A stretch of DNA of 64,000 bases, taken from Protula sp. h YS-2021 (Eukaryota > Annelida > Polychaeta > Sabellida > Serpulidae). Of the stretch, positions 54,512 to 63,540 are shown piece by piece; position 1 is the stretch's first letter; each line of letters begins with the position of its first letter. The DNA is taken from NCBI GenBank assembly GCA_949752745.1, contig OX457031.1, forward strand, positions 43,774,269-43,838,268. Direction: 5' to 3'. The notes beneath the pieces were generated by a model, which had not been told where the DNA came from, made no database searches, and saw only the letters and a list, made by a program, of their open reading frames with translations. Both the position numbers and the translations under genes were made by a program.

Positions 54512-55266
54512 ATTGCTTTTGGTCGAAAATGAAGTTTACAGATCACCTTTCCAGTTTGAAATGGAACATTATGGCCTGTGTCGTCCTTAATATTCATTTC
54601 TATCATGTCAAATTTGGATGTGTTTACAGGAACATAATGCGGTTCGCCATACGTTTTCATGATAATGTCACCATCATGACCTTGTATGCCAACAGAACGT
54701 AGTAAGGGAACATAATAATCACCAACAACTTGTGGTTCACAAATGCTACAATACACATACAGTGTATAAAACCCCTGTTTCACATCCGCTTTATGGTCAG
54801 CTGTACATGTTTCAGTATACCATTGATCTGGGATAAATCCTAAAATCTCAGCTAATCCAGCGGAAAAGGACACTTCATAACCATAATCGAGAAATAGAAA
54901 CACACGTCGTCTAATCTTATCATACTTTATTCGAATAGCTTCTGTAAGTTTCAGAGCATTAGTCGCTTCTTCATTGACTGCCTCACATAGTTCTTGTATG
55001 GTTCTATAGTACCCATAAGGAATATCGAGAGTGCTAAGAATAGGATCATCGAATAGTTCTTGTCGATACTGAATAGAGTAGTCCATGCCCTGTCTCATCG
55101 TTGTCCATGTATGTGGATATTGAATTTCAGCTAAAGCCACTTCATATTTTCCATTCAGATAAATGGTTCGAGGCATACGAATTTGATAATTCGAAGCCTT
55201 GTTGTTGGGATAATAGGTCATACTCGCATTGCTAGGCAAAGTGATGTAAAAGCTTGTCGACTCCAT
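54508..55266 (-). CDS. Penton-like minor capsid protein
   Basis: 252 aa, intact. Starts MESTSFYITLPSNAS and ends CKLHFRPKAI. Predicted single jelly-roll protein of the capsid vertices, as known for Polintons. Its stop overlaps the next ATG (ATGA, 54508-54511). The intact end here shows what the one-base deletion removed in element A. Confidence 0.87.
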   Translation of the reverse strand: MESTSFYITLPSNASMTYYPNNKASNYQIRMPRTIYLNGKYEVALAEIQYPHTWTTMRQGMDYSIQYRQELFDDPILSTLDIPYGYYRTIQELCEAVNEEATNALKLTEAIRIKYDKIRRRVFLFLDYGYEVSFSAGLAEILGFIPDQWYTETCTADHKADVKQGFYTLYVYCSICEPQVVGDYYVPLLRSVGIQGHDGDIIMKTYGEPHYVPVNTSKFDMIEMNIKDDTGHNVPFQTGKVICKLHFRPKAI

Positions 55267-55274
55267 GATGGGAA

Positions 55275-55487
55275 CTAAATGGTATAGGTGCGTTGACGTT
55301 GTCTATATACTTCACGATAGCGCGCGTCATTCAACCAAGTATGTAAATGGTCTTTCACATCATGATGATGATCTACATGATCTATAACTTCTCCTTCACA
55401 ACAAGCACTTGTACATCTTATTTTTACAGGAATAGTTGTGTCTTGGCAACAACATAGCTCTTTCAGCCATGTTAAAAATTTTCCCAT
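55275..55487 (-). CDS. Small cysteine-rich, probably acylated protein (70 aa)
   Basis: MGKFLTWLKELCCC start, then SACC, an HHH cluster and a basic tail. Gly2 with a CCC patch suggests membrane anchoring by fatty acids. The C-terminal half differs completely from the element A copy, so only the N-terminal 35 residues are conserved. Overlaps the 190-aa gene by 16 nt. Confidence 0.58.
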   Translation of the reverse strand: MGKFLTWLKELCCCQDTTIPVKIRCTSACCEGEVIDHVDHHHDVKDHLHTWLNDARYREVYRQRQRTYTI

Positions 55488-56044
55488 CCTTCAGGAAACT
55501 GTCTTTGTTGACGTTGTTTCATTTCTGTTGTAATGTCGTCACGAGTGGTCTTTTTACTAAACATTGTTTTTGGAATATTCGCATCAACAATTTCCTGGAT
55601 AAATGGATGCCAACCATATGGTGGTATGGCTCGTTCTTTTCTTCTTGTCGCCACCAATGCTTCTTTCATCAAATCAACCATGTTGGAATTTGCTATAATA
55701 TCGCCCGTTTTCAACACAAGTTCATTCTTCTCTGACCATGTCGTACCATATTTCTTCAGTTCTGCTAAAAGTTGTGTTACTTTTCCATGATAGATAGGTT
55801 GAAAATGACTTAAAAATAACTTTTCTGGCTTTTCAGGTGATGATGATGATGATGAGGGCTTTTGCTGCCTAGACTGACTTGTTCGTAAATGACGACCAAG
55901 AAGTTGAGATATTTCTATAGCCTTTTCACGTGTTCGTTTCCCACGTAAAAGTTTATTCACTTTTGTTTTGATATCATTTTTCTTTTCTAGCAACATTTTA
56001 TATTCATATTCAGGAATGAGGACCATTTTCATCGTATGTTTCAT
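55472..56044 (-). CDS. Conserved Polinton protein of unknown function (190 aa)
   Basis: Counterpart of 6417-7010. Same N-terminal helices (EYEYKMLLEKK, KLLRGKRTREKAIE), a serine-rich linker (run of six Ser coded by a short GAT/ATC repeat at 55838-55857) and the conserved IPKTMFSKKT segment near the C-terminus. ATGA overlap with the upstream gene. Function unknown. Confidence 0.65.
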   Translation of the reverse strand: MKHTMKMVLIPEYEYKMLLEKKNDIKTKVNKLLRGKRTREKAIEISQLLGRHLRTSQSRQQKPSSSSSSPEKPEKLFLSHFQPIYHGKVTQLLAELKKYGTTWSEKNELVLKTGDIIANSNMVDLMKEALVATRRKERAIPPYGWHPFIQEIVDANIPKTMFSKKTTRDDITTEMKQRQQRQFPEGWENF

Positions 56045-56367
56045 TTTAGCAGCAGTTTGGCTAACAAGGGCAATGCCAATCTAGCAATAACTCCAATGAA
56101 TCCTCCTTTCTGATTAATCAACTTCTTTTTTCGTCGAAGGGATATCTTCTTATCTGCTAGAGTACGAAGCGTATGACGTTCACGTTTAAATTCCTTAAAC
56201 CGTTTTGAGCTTAAGGGTAAATGTCCTTGCAATATATTCAAACAAATTTCAAACAAGCTTGTTAATTCCTCTTTTGTAGCTTGCTGTAGCAAGGATTTAC
56301 GTCGTTTAGGCCCACTGCGTGCAAGCAAATGAAGAAACGGCTGGTTCGCTCGAATACGTTTAGACAT
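56041..56367 (-). CDS. Basic protein with GG site and hydrophobic tail (108 aa)
   Basis: 108 aa, intact. Basic N-terminus (MSKRIRANQPF), a helix with CLNILQGHLPL, a basic patch (LRRKKKLINQ), then KGGFIGVIARLALPLLAKLLLK as the final 22 residues. The KGG-F junction may be cut by the protease, releasing a hydrophobic peptide. The gene opens 8 nt inside the ATPase end (ATG-TC-TAA context). Confidence 0.7.
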   Translation of the reverse strand: MSKRIRANQPFLHLLARSGPKRRKSLLQQATKEELTSLFEICLNILQGHLPLSSKRFKEFKRERHTLRTLADKKISLRRKKKLINQKGGFIGVIARLALPLLAKLLLK

Positions 56368-57019
56368 CTTGACTGCGAATGGTCAAATGAGTTGGTTCTT
56401 GTTCATACACTGCTTTATCAATATATACATAATGTGTATCTTTTGGTAAAATGCCTGTACGAATACGTAGTTGATCATTTGTCTTTGGTTTTAAATCAAT
56501 GAATAAATAACCATGAGGTTTGCTAGTAGCATCTTGATAGGCTTCTATGAGAAATTGAGATCTTCCAGGATACATTTGCCGCGCCAATGTACTAATTTGT
56601 TGACTGTCTCTCGGATTTTTAAACAGAATGATATAATGTGTATTCAAACTAATATTTCGCATCTCTTTCCCATGATGAAATAAATTATGCACAATAAAGA
56701 TAATGCTTAGATTTTGATGACTGCTGCCAACACTAAAGAGACGTGTCATACGCTCATCACTATGACATTTGGTCATTAAGTCATCAATGATAAGTAAGTT
56801 TGGTTTCTTCGGGTTAAAACGCTCTTCAATGTCATCTGGAATGCCTTGGTAAAATTCCACGCCTTTCATTCCCTTGTACAAAGGCTGATCTGCTGCATAG
56901 AGCCACAAAATGTTTTTCGGAGAGGGTTGAATCAACTTTTGTTCTAGAATTTCCTTCACCAGAGACGTTTTGCCACTGCCTGTAGGTCCAGAGACCAAAC
57001 ATGTAAATGGATGCTTCAT
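56360..57019 (-). CDS. DNA-packaging ATPase (FtsK/HerA-type)
   Basis: 219 aa, intact; Walker A GPTGSGKTS (residues 11-19), Walker B LLIIDD (75-80), Asn in FIVHNLFH. Very similar to the element A copy. Here the start is separated from the integrase stop because the integrase ends early. Confidence 0.93.
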   Translation of the reverse strand: MKHPFTCLVSGPTGSGKTSLVKEILEQKLIQPSPKNILWLYAADQPLYKGMKGVEFYQGIPDDIEERFNPKKPNLLIIDDLMTKCHSDERMTRLFSVGSSHQNLSIIFIVHNLFHHGKEMRNISLNTHYIILFKNPRDSQQISTLARQMYPGRSQFLIEAYQDATSKPHGYLFIDLKPKTNDQLRIRTGILPKDTHYVYIDKAVYEQEPTHLTIRSQDV

Positions 57020-57038
57020 TGTTGAATGTCTGTTTCTT

Positions 57039-58118
57039 TCACCAACTGTTAAACTTGTTTGGCCAACCTAACCACTTGACAAATAATTCTTTCACACCTC
57101 CTCGCCTTTTACGTGTTTTCAAGACTTTTTCAATTCTATAAATAGATTCAATATCTTTGGTCACTTTCTGCAGTTCTTCTTCATAGAAATGTCCATCAAT
57201 ATCTTCGTCTAAAAAGTCTTTCACACGATACAAATGTATTCCTTGCTTCTTACAACGATGTGTGACAATGAAGACTTCTTGCGTCCATTTGATGTGATAA
57301 TCGCGTTGAAACACATATTTAATGTGGGAAATGCGAACATAATCGCCAATGTTAAATTTATACTTCTTCTTCTTCTTCGGTTTCAATTTCAGTTTGTCGA
57401 CATACATATACTTCCACACTTTTGATTCGTTGTCTTTACGAATCTCGGCTGGAGCATATTTATTAGGAAGAGAACCATGAGGTCTATGGTTGTAATTGTG
57501 CACCAAGTCTGGAAGAATGTCTACGTAGCGGTAGGTTAGATTATGTAGAAAATACCGATACATCATTCCCTTCAGAGTACGAATGACTCTTTCAGCAAAG
57601 TTGGCTTTGGTTTCATTCTTTGTGGTATAAGCATGAATGCCTTCTTTCTTCAAAAATGCTTTTACCCATCTATTTTTAAATTCTGTTCCTTTATCAGACC
57701 TTAGAGTTCGCGGTCTTCGTCGTGTGTCATGAAAAATCTTTTGGAAAGCTTGTATGACGCTGGTATGTGATTTATTAGGTATTGGCTGTACCCAGACATA
57801 TTTGGAAAACACATCAATGACAATGAGTAAAAAGCGTATGTCATCATTATAGGGAGCTATGTTTCCCATATCAGCCAAATCAATATCCCACATATCATCA
57901 ATACCACGTGTAATGACACGTTGTCTTTTGAACCTGTATTTGACAGGTTGTAGTAAACTAAAAGCATCTTGATCCTGTAGCCATTTCTTCACTTGTGAAT
58001 GTGTGACTGGTTGATTATGTTTTCGTAAGATGTGATACAGTTTGTAAGGACCAGCAAATGCTCCAGGCTGTCCAGGTTTGAAGTAAATATTGGTCAAGTA
58101 GTCTTTCCACGTCGACAT
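57039..58118 (-). CDS. Integrase, chromodomain end truncated by one base
   Basis: 359 aa from ATG 58118 (MSTWKDYL), the start shared with element A. Catalytic Asp80, Asp142 and Glu176 are present. In the chromodomain, TTGGGTG of element A is TTGGTG here, creating TGA after NSW and removing the last eight residues and the ATGA overlap with the ATPase. The catalytic core is intact, so it might still act; chromodomain binding could be weakened. Confidence 0.9.
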   Translation of the reverse strand: MSTWKDYLTNIYFKPGQPGAFAGPYKLYHILRKHNQPVTHSQVKKWLQDQDAFSLLQPVKYRFKRQRVITRGIDDMWDIDLADMGNIAPYNDDIRFLLIVIDVFSKYVWVQPIPNKSHTSVIQAFQKIFHDTRRRPRTLRSDKGTEFKNRWVKAFLKKEGIHAYTTKNETKANFAERVIRTLKGMMYRYFLHNLTYRYVDILPDLVHNYNHRPHGSLPNKYAPAEIRKDNESKVWKYMYVDKLKLKPKKKKKYKFNIGDYVRISHIKYVFQRDYHIKWTQEVFIVTHRCKKQGIHLYRVKDFLDEDIDGHFYEEELQKVTKDIESIYRIEKVLKTRKRRGGVKELFVKWLGWPNKFNSW

Positions 58119-58161
58119 GGTCACACCGAATGAAAACCACCTTCTCAACAGAACAGCTTTT

Positions 58162-58169
58162 ATTTTATA
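58162..58169 (-). promoter_or_regulatory. TATA-like box before the integrase
   Basis: Minus strand TATAAAAT about 45 nt before ATG 58118, upstream of the integrase-to-protease block. Confidence 0.45.
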
Positions 58170-58223
58170 ACTCAACCAACATCACTTAACTAACATGCAT
58201 TTATAACTTAACTAACAAGTTTT

Positions 58224-58556
58224 TTACAAATCAAGTATGGATACAATGGTATGAATCACTGGAGACCATTGGTCTTCAATGAACATTAACCAATGACTGA
58301 GTTCATCCAATGTAATAACATCTACACCATATTTCTCACAACGTTGATTTGCATTCTCTAACACTTTATCTAAATGAATGTAATATTTAGCTTCATTCAA
58401 ATATGTATAAACACATGCAGTATGACAAGTATGTTCTTGACACTCTTCATGTTGACAAGCAGGACAGACTAAATAGGCAAACTTTTTTACAGCGGATAAC
58501 ATTTCTTCACAATAAGCTTTTTGCACAATATATTGTCTCAGTGTCATGTCCGCCAT
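58224..58556 (-). CDS. Small zinc-binding protein (110 aa)
   Basis: Counterpart of 9215-9547. Cys/His cluster VCPACQHEEC then HTCHTAC. Ends VVSILDL-like (IVSILDL). ATG 58556 again sits in TAATG, although the gene upstream has been replaced by the NADAR remnant. Function unknown. Confidence 0.66.
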   Translation of the reverse strand: MADMTLRQYIVQKAYCEEMLSAVKKFAYLVCPACQHEECQEHTCHTACVYTYLNEAKYYIHLDKVLENANQRCEKYGVDVITLDELSHWLMFIEDQWSPVIHTIVSILDL

Positions 58557-58713
58557 TATGCAGTCTTGTGAGTCTTGAATCAATGCAGCACAAGTCTGTC
58601 AGGTTTAGCAAGTTATGCTGCTCCGGCAATGTAGCACAAGTCTGTCAAGTTCAGCAAGTTTTTTCCAGTTGCTGTTCACTTAACACACTTCTCCATGTTC
58701 ACACGTCTGCACA

Positions 58714-59071
58714 TCAAGTCTCACACAACAGTTCTAACAACTTTCCCATAATATTCTGACCAGGATATCCAGATGACACTTGTTTCACACCAGCTCCCCA
58801 CCAATGATCATACGTTGCTTCAACTAAAGTTGTGTCTTTACATTCTTTCAACTTTACATCAATACACACTGATTCCATTTGACTTGTAAAACATCTTGCA
58901 TTTTACTTCTCTTCACTGGTAAGGACATGGCTTTATCCCTTTAGCAATACGTTTTGCTTCATATCCATTTCTGGATGACACAATGGCTGAAGCAATATAC
59001 TTTTCAAGTTGTGTTGGAAAGATGTTTGAAAGAACGTCCTTATGACTACTGAATAGTACAAGATTCTCCAT
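58714..59071 (-). pseudogene. NADAR (YbiA/DUF1768) domain gene, broken
   Basis: Two short frames hold the two ends of a NADAR domain. 58913-59071 encodes an opening like FxxHxDxLSNxFP and the segment AIVSSRNGYEAKRIAKGIK, then TGA. Across the gap MQDVLQVKWNQC matches the domain's third helix in another frame. 58714-58878 encodes DTTLVEATYDHWWGAGV and PGQNIMGKLLELL, the typical C-terminal signature. The middle EHYxQ-type segment is shortened, and a stop and a frameshift break it. NADAR enzymes act on ADP-ribosylated molecules, including ADP-ribosyl-guanine in DNA. Frames were read directly from the bases. Confidence 0.78.
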
Positions 59072-59252
59072 GTTGACTTTGTTTCTTTATTCTGACATGT
59101 CGGTTTCTTCCTGTAATAAAATATCTTTTAATATATTTGCTGCCTCTTCTATCATGTTCTTTCTTTGTTTACGTTGAAAACACTCACATAAAACTAAATT
59201 TGCTAGTAAGAAAAACATTGTTATCAATTCACTATGTTGTCATAAACATGTT

Positions 59253-59585
59253 TTAAAAGGTTTTTATATAACTTACCTGATAAAGCTGCTCGGTTTCCTC
59301 TTCTTCTTTACAACAATCTCTCAAATGATCCACTACGGTGAAATATACTTCAACATCAGTACGAGCAGAATAAAGTGCAGAATCAAAGTCAAAGTCAGGA
59401 TCTTCTTCTATTGCAATTTTATGACATTCTCCAAGAAATCTTGAATGCAGTTCAATCACATCAAGACTATGATGTACAACATCCCAAAAAGCATCCAAAT
59501 GATAAAGTTAATAGTCTGGAGTGCCACAGCAAGCAAGTTTAGCAATCATCAAGTCAATATAAGCATTTTTAAAACATGCGTCCAT
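59253..59585 (-). pseudogene. Homologue of the 95-aa family, one internal stop
   Basis: Opens at ATG 59585 with MDACFKNAYIDLMIAKL, like element A's MDVETCFKDKYVDYMISEL, hits TAA at 59508-59510 after 25 codons, then continues in frame for 81 codons. Near the end LYQ is followed by GTAAGT, a good splice donor; an acceptor TTATTACAG near 59118-59126 would join to EETDMSE and a stop, so the gene may be spliced. It is part of the family that includes the 172-aa protein. Confidence 0.6.
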
Positions 59586-59609
59586 CTTGTTTCAGTGTCT
59601 TGTGGGCTT

Positions 59610-60275
59610 TTACTTTGCTTCACTGACTTTAAGTACTCCACACTTGCCGCAGAAGTTGTTTGGTTCACACAACTTGCAATTATACTTGTGGCAGTGGCAA
59701 TGATAATCTTCCACATATCCACAAGCACCACAATAGTCGCAGGTAAGTCCAAGTTGATTTTGTACGTTCATGTTCTCCAACTGAACTTCAGTCAGCCTTT
59801 TCTTGGATAGCTTTGACACCTTCATCCGACCATCCTTTTGCAGCTTGATGATCGTTTTCTTGTCATGACATTCCTCACATGGTGATAGGGCTGAGTTGAT
59901 GTTGTCCATCTCCTGAAGCAGTGTCTCCCATTCACCATCATTCATGTTGATGTGATGTGTGTATTCTTTCCCTTCAAACCGTGACGTGCGCACAAAACTC
60001 ACATAACGCATATCCAAGTATGAAATGACTTCAAGCCACTTCGTTTGCGTTAAGTATAGTTTGAAGCCAATGTCGCGTAAATTTTTCAAGCTCTGGCACA
60101 CAATCTTCCACAAAGATGGTGAATAAGCACACCATCTCTCTCCACGTGTGATGCGTAGAAATGGCCCATATTCTCCATGCTCCACAGTAATGGTTAAGTT
60201 AGCACTAATTTTAAAGCTGCTGCTGCGCTGCGCTGCTGCGTTACGCTGCGCTGCGCTGCTTGTCTTGTTCTCCAT
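59610..60275 (-). CDS. Zinc-ribbon protein with PC4-like repeats (221 aa)
   Basis: Counterpart of 9899-10519. The start ATG 60275 is followed by an Ala/Gln-rich stretch coded by a GCTGCG repeat (60215-60260), then the shared SSFKISANLTITVEHG. Two W-helix units and zinc pairs (CEEC, CDYC, CHCHKYNCKLC, CGKC). Its promoter has TATAAAAGGG at 60351-60360 followed by GAGTGAAC. Confidence 0.7.
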   Translation of the reverse strand: MENKTSSAAQRNAAAQRSSSFKISANLTITVEHGEYGPFLRITRGERWCAYSPSLWKIVCQSLKNLRDIGFKLYLTQTKWLEVISYLDMRYVSFVRTSRFEGKEYTHHINMNDGEWETLLQEMDNINSALSPCEECHDKKTIIKLQKDGRMKVSKLSKKRLTEVQLENMNVQNQLGLTCDYCGACGYVEDYHCHCHKYNCKLCEPNNFCGKCGVLKVSEAK

Positions 60276-60350
60276 GGCTGCAACAATGTATTGATGATCC
60301 ACTCCCTCCAACTGTCTGCTGAGAAATGACTTCACTCTGCTGAGTTCACT

Positions 60351-60360
60351 CCCTTTTATA
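60351..60360 (-). promoter_or_regulatory. TATA box for the 221-aa zinc protein
   Basis: Minus strand TATAAAAGGG followed by AGTGAACTCAGCAG; it overlaps the end of the 172-aa gene. Confidence 0.6.
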
Positions 60361-60874
60361 CCCAACTGTCTGCTGAATCAAGCTTTTCAAACTTCTTGCA
60401 AAGCTTTGAATTCACTTCAATTCGTCCATGGTTGAACCGAACAAGGTCTGATACATTCGTCGTCAATGGAACATCATCATCATAAAGTAAAATGATTCTT
60501 GCAGCTACAACTAACATGAGCTCCACTGCCCAAATTGTATTCACGTTGATAAAGGCTGAATCAATGTCATAAGTTGATATGATAAATGTTAAATCAATGT
60601 CATAAGTTGATAGTATATGTAGATCTTCACAGTCACGTAGAAACGAGTCGATGAAATCACTTGGAATAGTCTTTCCGACAGCTTCCCAATGCAGATGTAA
60701 ATTCTTCACTTGCTGCATCCAATCCCATTCAAAAGTAGGAAGCTTTGAAAACACATAGTTAGTATAATTCACTTTGAAGACGTCGTCCATAGTCATACAT
60801 CTGTCAAGAAGTAATGCTGACATTGTGAAGTCTCTTCTCGTCACACAATGTTTTACTAGTTGACTAGTTGACAT
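60356..60874 (-). CDS. Accessory protein (172 aa), 95-aa family related
   Basis: 172 aa. Residues about 30-90 match the 95-aa family (FKVNYTNYVFSKL through DSFLRDCEDL). A 17-codon duplication is visible (two copies of ILSTYDIDLTF/IISTYDIDSAF). The rest is helical with no known domain. It is the outermost minus-strand gene, behind the inverted-repeat promoter (TATA at 60886-60894), facing the terminal repeat. Function unknown. Confidence 0.62.
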   Translation of the reverse strand: MSTSQLVKHCVTRRDFTMSALLLDRCMTMDDVFKVNYTNYVFSKLPTFEWDWMQQVKNLHLHWEAVGKTIPSDFIDSFLRDCEDLHILSTYDIDLTFIISTYDIDSAFINVNTIWAVELMLVVAARIILLYDDDVPLTTNVSDLVRFNHGRIEVNSKLCKKFEKLDSADSWV

Positions 60875-60992
60875 GTTTCACTCATGCTTTTATACTACTT
60901 CCATGTAATCAAAATATGGTGTGTAACTTTGTTCAAAAATTGCTGACTCAGCAGAATTTTACTTATGTCTCACTTACAGTTGTACTGCTGAG
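60855..60992 (-). repeat. Internal inverted repeat, right copy (promoter segment)
   Basis: Reverse complement of 48762-48914. Here the TATA box is intact (TATAAAAGC on the minus strand at 60886-60894) and drives the 172-aa gene. It abuts the terminal minisatellite directly. Confidence 0.88.
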
Positions 60993-62113
60993 TTCAGAAT
61001 CGTCTGAAACGGATAAATATGCAAAAATCACAATTTCGAGGGGGAGGGGGGGGGGGGGGGGTCGGTCGACCCAAAAAATGAAAAATGTTCAGAATCGTCT
61101 GAAACGGATAAATATGCAAAAATTACAATTTCGAGGGGGGGGGGGGGGGGTCGGTCGACCCAAAAAATGAAAAATGTTCAGAATCGTCTGAAACGGATAA
61201 ATATGCAAAAATTACAATTTCGAGGGGGGGGGGGGGTCGGTCGACCCAAAAAATGAAAAATGTTCAGAATCGTCTGAAACGGATAAATATGCAAAAATCA
61301 TAATTTCGAGGGGGGGGGGGGGGGGGTCGGTCGACCCAAAAAATGAAAAATGTTCAGAATCGTCTGAAACGGATAAATATGCAAAAATCACAATTTCGAG
61401 GGGGGGGGGGGGGGGTCGGTCGACCCAAAAAATGAAAAATGTTCAGAATCGTCTGAAACGGATAAATATGCAAAAATCACAATTTCGAGGGGGGGGGGGG
61501 GTCGACCCAAAAAATGAAAAATGTTCAGAATCGTCTGAAACGGATAAATATGCAAAAATTACAATTTCGAGGGGGGGGGGGGGGGTCGGTCGACCCAAAA
61601 AAAATGAAAAATGTTCAGAATCGTCTGAAACGGATAAATATGCAAAAATCACAATTTCGAGGGGGGGGGGGGTCGGTCGACCCAAAAAAATGAAAATTGT
61701 TCATAATCGTCTGAAACGGATAAATATGCAAAAATCACAATTTCGAGGGGGGGGGGTCCTGGCTTTTTAGGGTCTGTTGCCATGGTTACACTGATTGACA
61801 GGTGGAGTTCGTTGGCTTCATGATGATTGACTCGGCCAACACTATCAAGCAACTTTCGCTCCAGACTTTCGCTCCAGACTTTCGCTCCAGACAGTATGAC
61901 GTCATCATGACGTCATTATCACGTCATGGATGGCCGCGCCTATCCTAACGCTTATCATGACTTCCGCTCCAGACAGCACTTCCGGTCCAGACAACACTTC
62001 CGCTCCAGACAACACTTCCGGTCCAGACAACACTTCCGGTCCAGACATGATGACGTCACTTCCAGACAGTATGACGTCACAAAGTGACCCAGAACTGTCC
62101 TTTTCACCCTACT
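60991..62113 (-). repeat. Right terminal inverted repeat of element B
   Basis: Nine copies of the 88-bp unit (versus five at the left), then the GTCTGGAGCGAAA, CGGAAGT/ETS and TGACGTCA arrays in the same order as the left arm, ending CCCTACT at 62113. The difference in copy number makes the right arm about 400 bp longer than the left. Confidence 0.92.
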
Positions 62114-62119
62114 ATTATT
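62114..62119. repeat. Target-site duplication, right copy (ATTATT)
   Basis: Matches 46673-46678 exactly. Confidence 0.88.
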
Positions 62120-62639
62120 GGTCAGTTTGAAAATGTCGACGTAAAGGTCAACATTTCCTTACTGATCAATATTACTTCATGTTAGCTAAAAAAAGTCAAC
62201 ATCCACTAAAAGCTTATTTCAAGAACATACTTACATCGTTGTTGTCAGTACTTACAACAGGTCTTAATTTCCTAAAGTAAACCAGAGCAGTGTGCATAGC
62301 CCACATATTCCCCACAGGCCCCCCATCAGTTAAACACGGCCATCAATAGTCAAAGGCTGAAATTTTCTAAGTCCAGCTGGTCCAATTTCCTTGGACGAAC
62401 CTGGCCCATTTACAATACCGATCTGTGTTTGATCCCATAGAAGCCACATACCAAGTTTCATTAAAATCCCTGCAGAAGTTTTTAAGTTATCGTGTTAACA
62501 AGCTCTTGATGACAGACAGACAGATCGACCGACCGACGGACCGACACGCGGTCGATCGCATATATTCCCCCCTGTGGAGAATAAATCACTACAGGAATAA
62601 AGAAACTATATTATCAGGGAAAATGCGGCCTTTCCTTAC
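62120..62639. other. Host DNA right of Polinton B
   Basis: Probable intron of the minus-strand gene. Contains an interspersed-repeat-like segment (ACCAAGTTTCATTAAAATCC and a run of GACC/GACGGACC words at 62505-62555). No gene seen. Confidence 0.45.
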
Positions 62640-63519
62640 GAACCTCATTTTCTTCATTGGCTAAATAATAGGGACGGAGAGCATCGTCCTCAAATGCGTC
62701 ATTGCTTCTTGTCCTAGAGTCGTGACCTTCTGAAGAAGATGGCAGCCTGCGTAAGCGGGGCCTGTTGGCACTATCGCTGACGTCCTGGCGGGTCATCCGC
62801 GGCCTGCCGTGACCAGTAAATAAGTCTTCCATAGACAGACCGGTGCGGTTTCTATGCAAATTAGGTTCTGTATCAGGAGTTCTGTGAAATCGGGAGTTCC
62901 CATTGGTTGAATAATCTCGGTGGAACTGTCTATGACTTGGTGTCACTCTGGGTATTTGAGTATGCCTTGGCACGTAGCCTGTTAATGAGCTGTGACGTCG
63001 ACCGCTTCGGTCACGTGAGTCCTCGCTGACGTCACTTTCTGATCGGCGTGCCGACATTCCCTGAGCGACCATTGGTGTAGGGAATTCAAAGGCATCGTGG
63101 TTGGAAGACCTGGGCATTTGTCCTACAGGCCGTGAAGCTTGTGGTTGGAAGGGATATCGACCATACCTTTAAAAGATCATTATAATCATAAGTATCATGC
63201 AATAGCATTCACACGTGAAATTGCACTCCAGAGAAAAATGGCTAACACCAGAACCATCACAAAATCCATTGAACTATATTTTATTATTCCATCGAAATAA
63301 CATTGATTTAATAGCAAATTAATAATACTCTGTTTATTTATCGCTTATTCGGTGCCGGATAAACCAGGAGGAGGGCGCCGTTTTCAAACCTTGGCAGTGA
63401 CGAGGTAAAGTATCCAGGTACACTTGAGTACTGTGACTGAGTGGACACACTACCGTTCCTTGGGTATGGCGGTGGCATGGTGTTCGGGTGATACCCGGAC
63501 GGGTAGTGCTGCATTGGAT
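62640..63519 (-). CDS. Two exons of an unidentified Ser/Pro/Arg-rich host protein
   Basis: Exons 63390-63519 and 62640-63166 join in frame (phase 2 junction, AG plus G) with donor AAG-GTTTGA, acceptor TTTTAAAG-GTATGG, and a final donor GTTC-GTAAGG at 62639. The first exon is Pro/Ser/Tyr-rich (PPPYPRNGSVSTQSQYSS), the second is Arg/Ser-rich with SMEDLFTGHGRPRM and an acidic NDAFEDDALRPYY near its end. It looks like the disordered tail of a larger protein. No domain recognised; other exons lie outside the window or beyond Polinton B. Confidence 0.6.
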
Positions 63520-63540
63520 CTGAAACCACAACAAGCAACA

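Larger units (their letters stand above)
46679..62113. mobile_element. Polinton/Maverick element B, complete, 15.4 kb
   Basis: Both ends are present: left AATAGGGTGAAGAGGACAGT and right (complement) AGTAGGGTGAAAAGGACAGT, flanked by the exact duplication ATTATT. Gene order and orientation match element A: plus-strand polymerase/PC4-like block, then minus-strand protease, major capsid, pVI-like, penton-like, small proteins, ATPase, integrase and accessory genes. It is a diverged relative of A, not a recent copy. It has lost the polymerase catalytic domain. It lies beside, and perhaps within an intron of, the minus-strand host gene at 62640-63519. Confidence 0.96.

Noticed and set aside
62614..63117. 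Host exon at the far right as a Polinton gene
   Set aside because: It lies outside the target duplication and has good splice sites in frame with the exon at 63390-63519.
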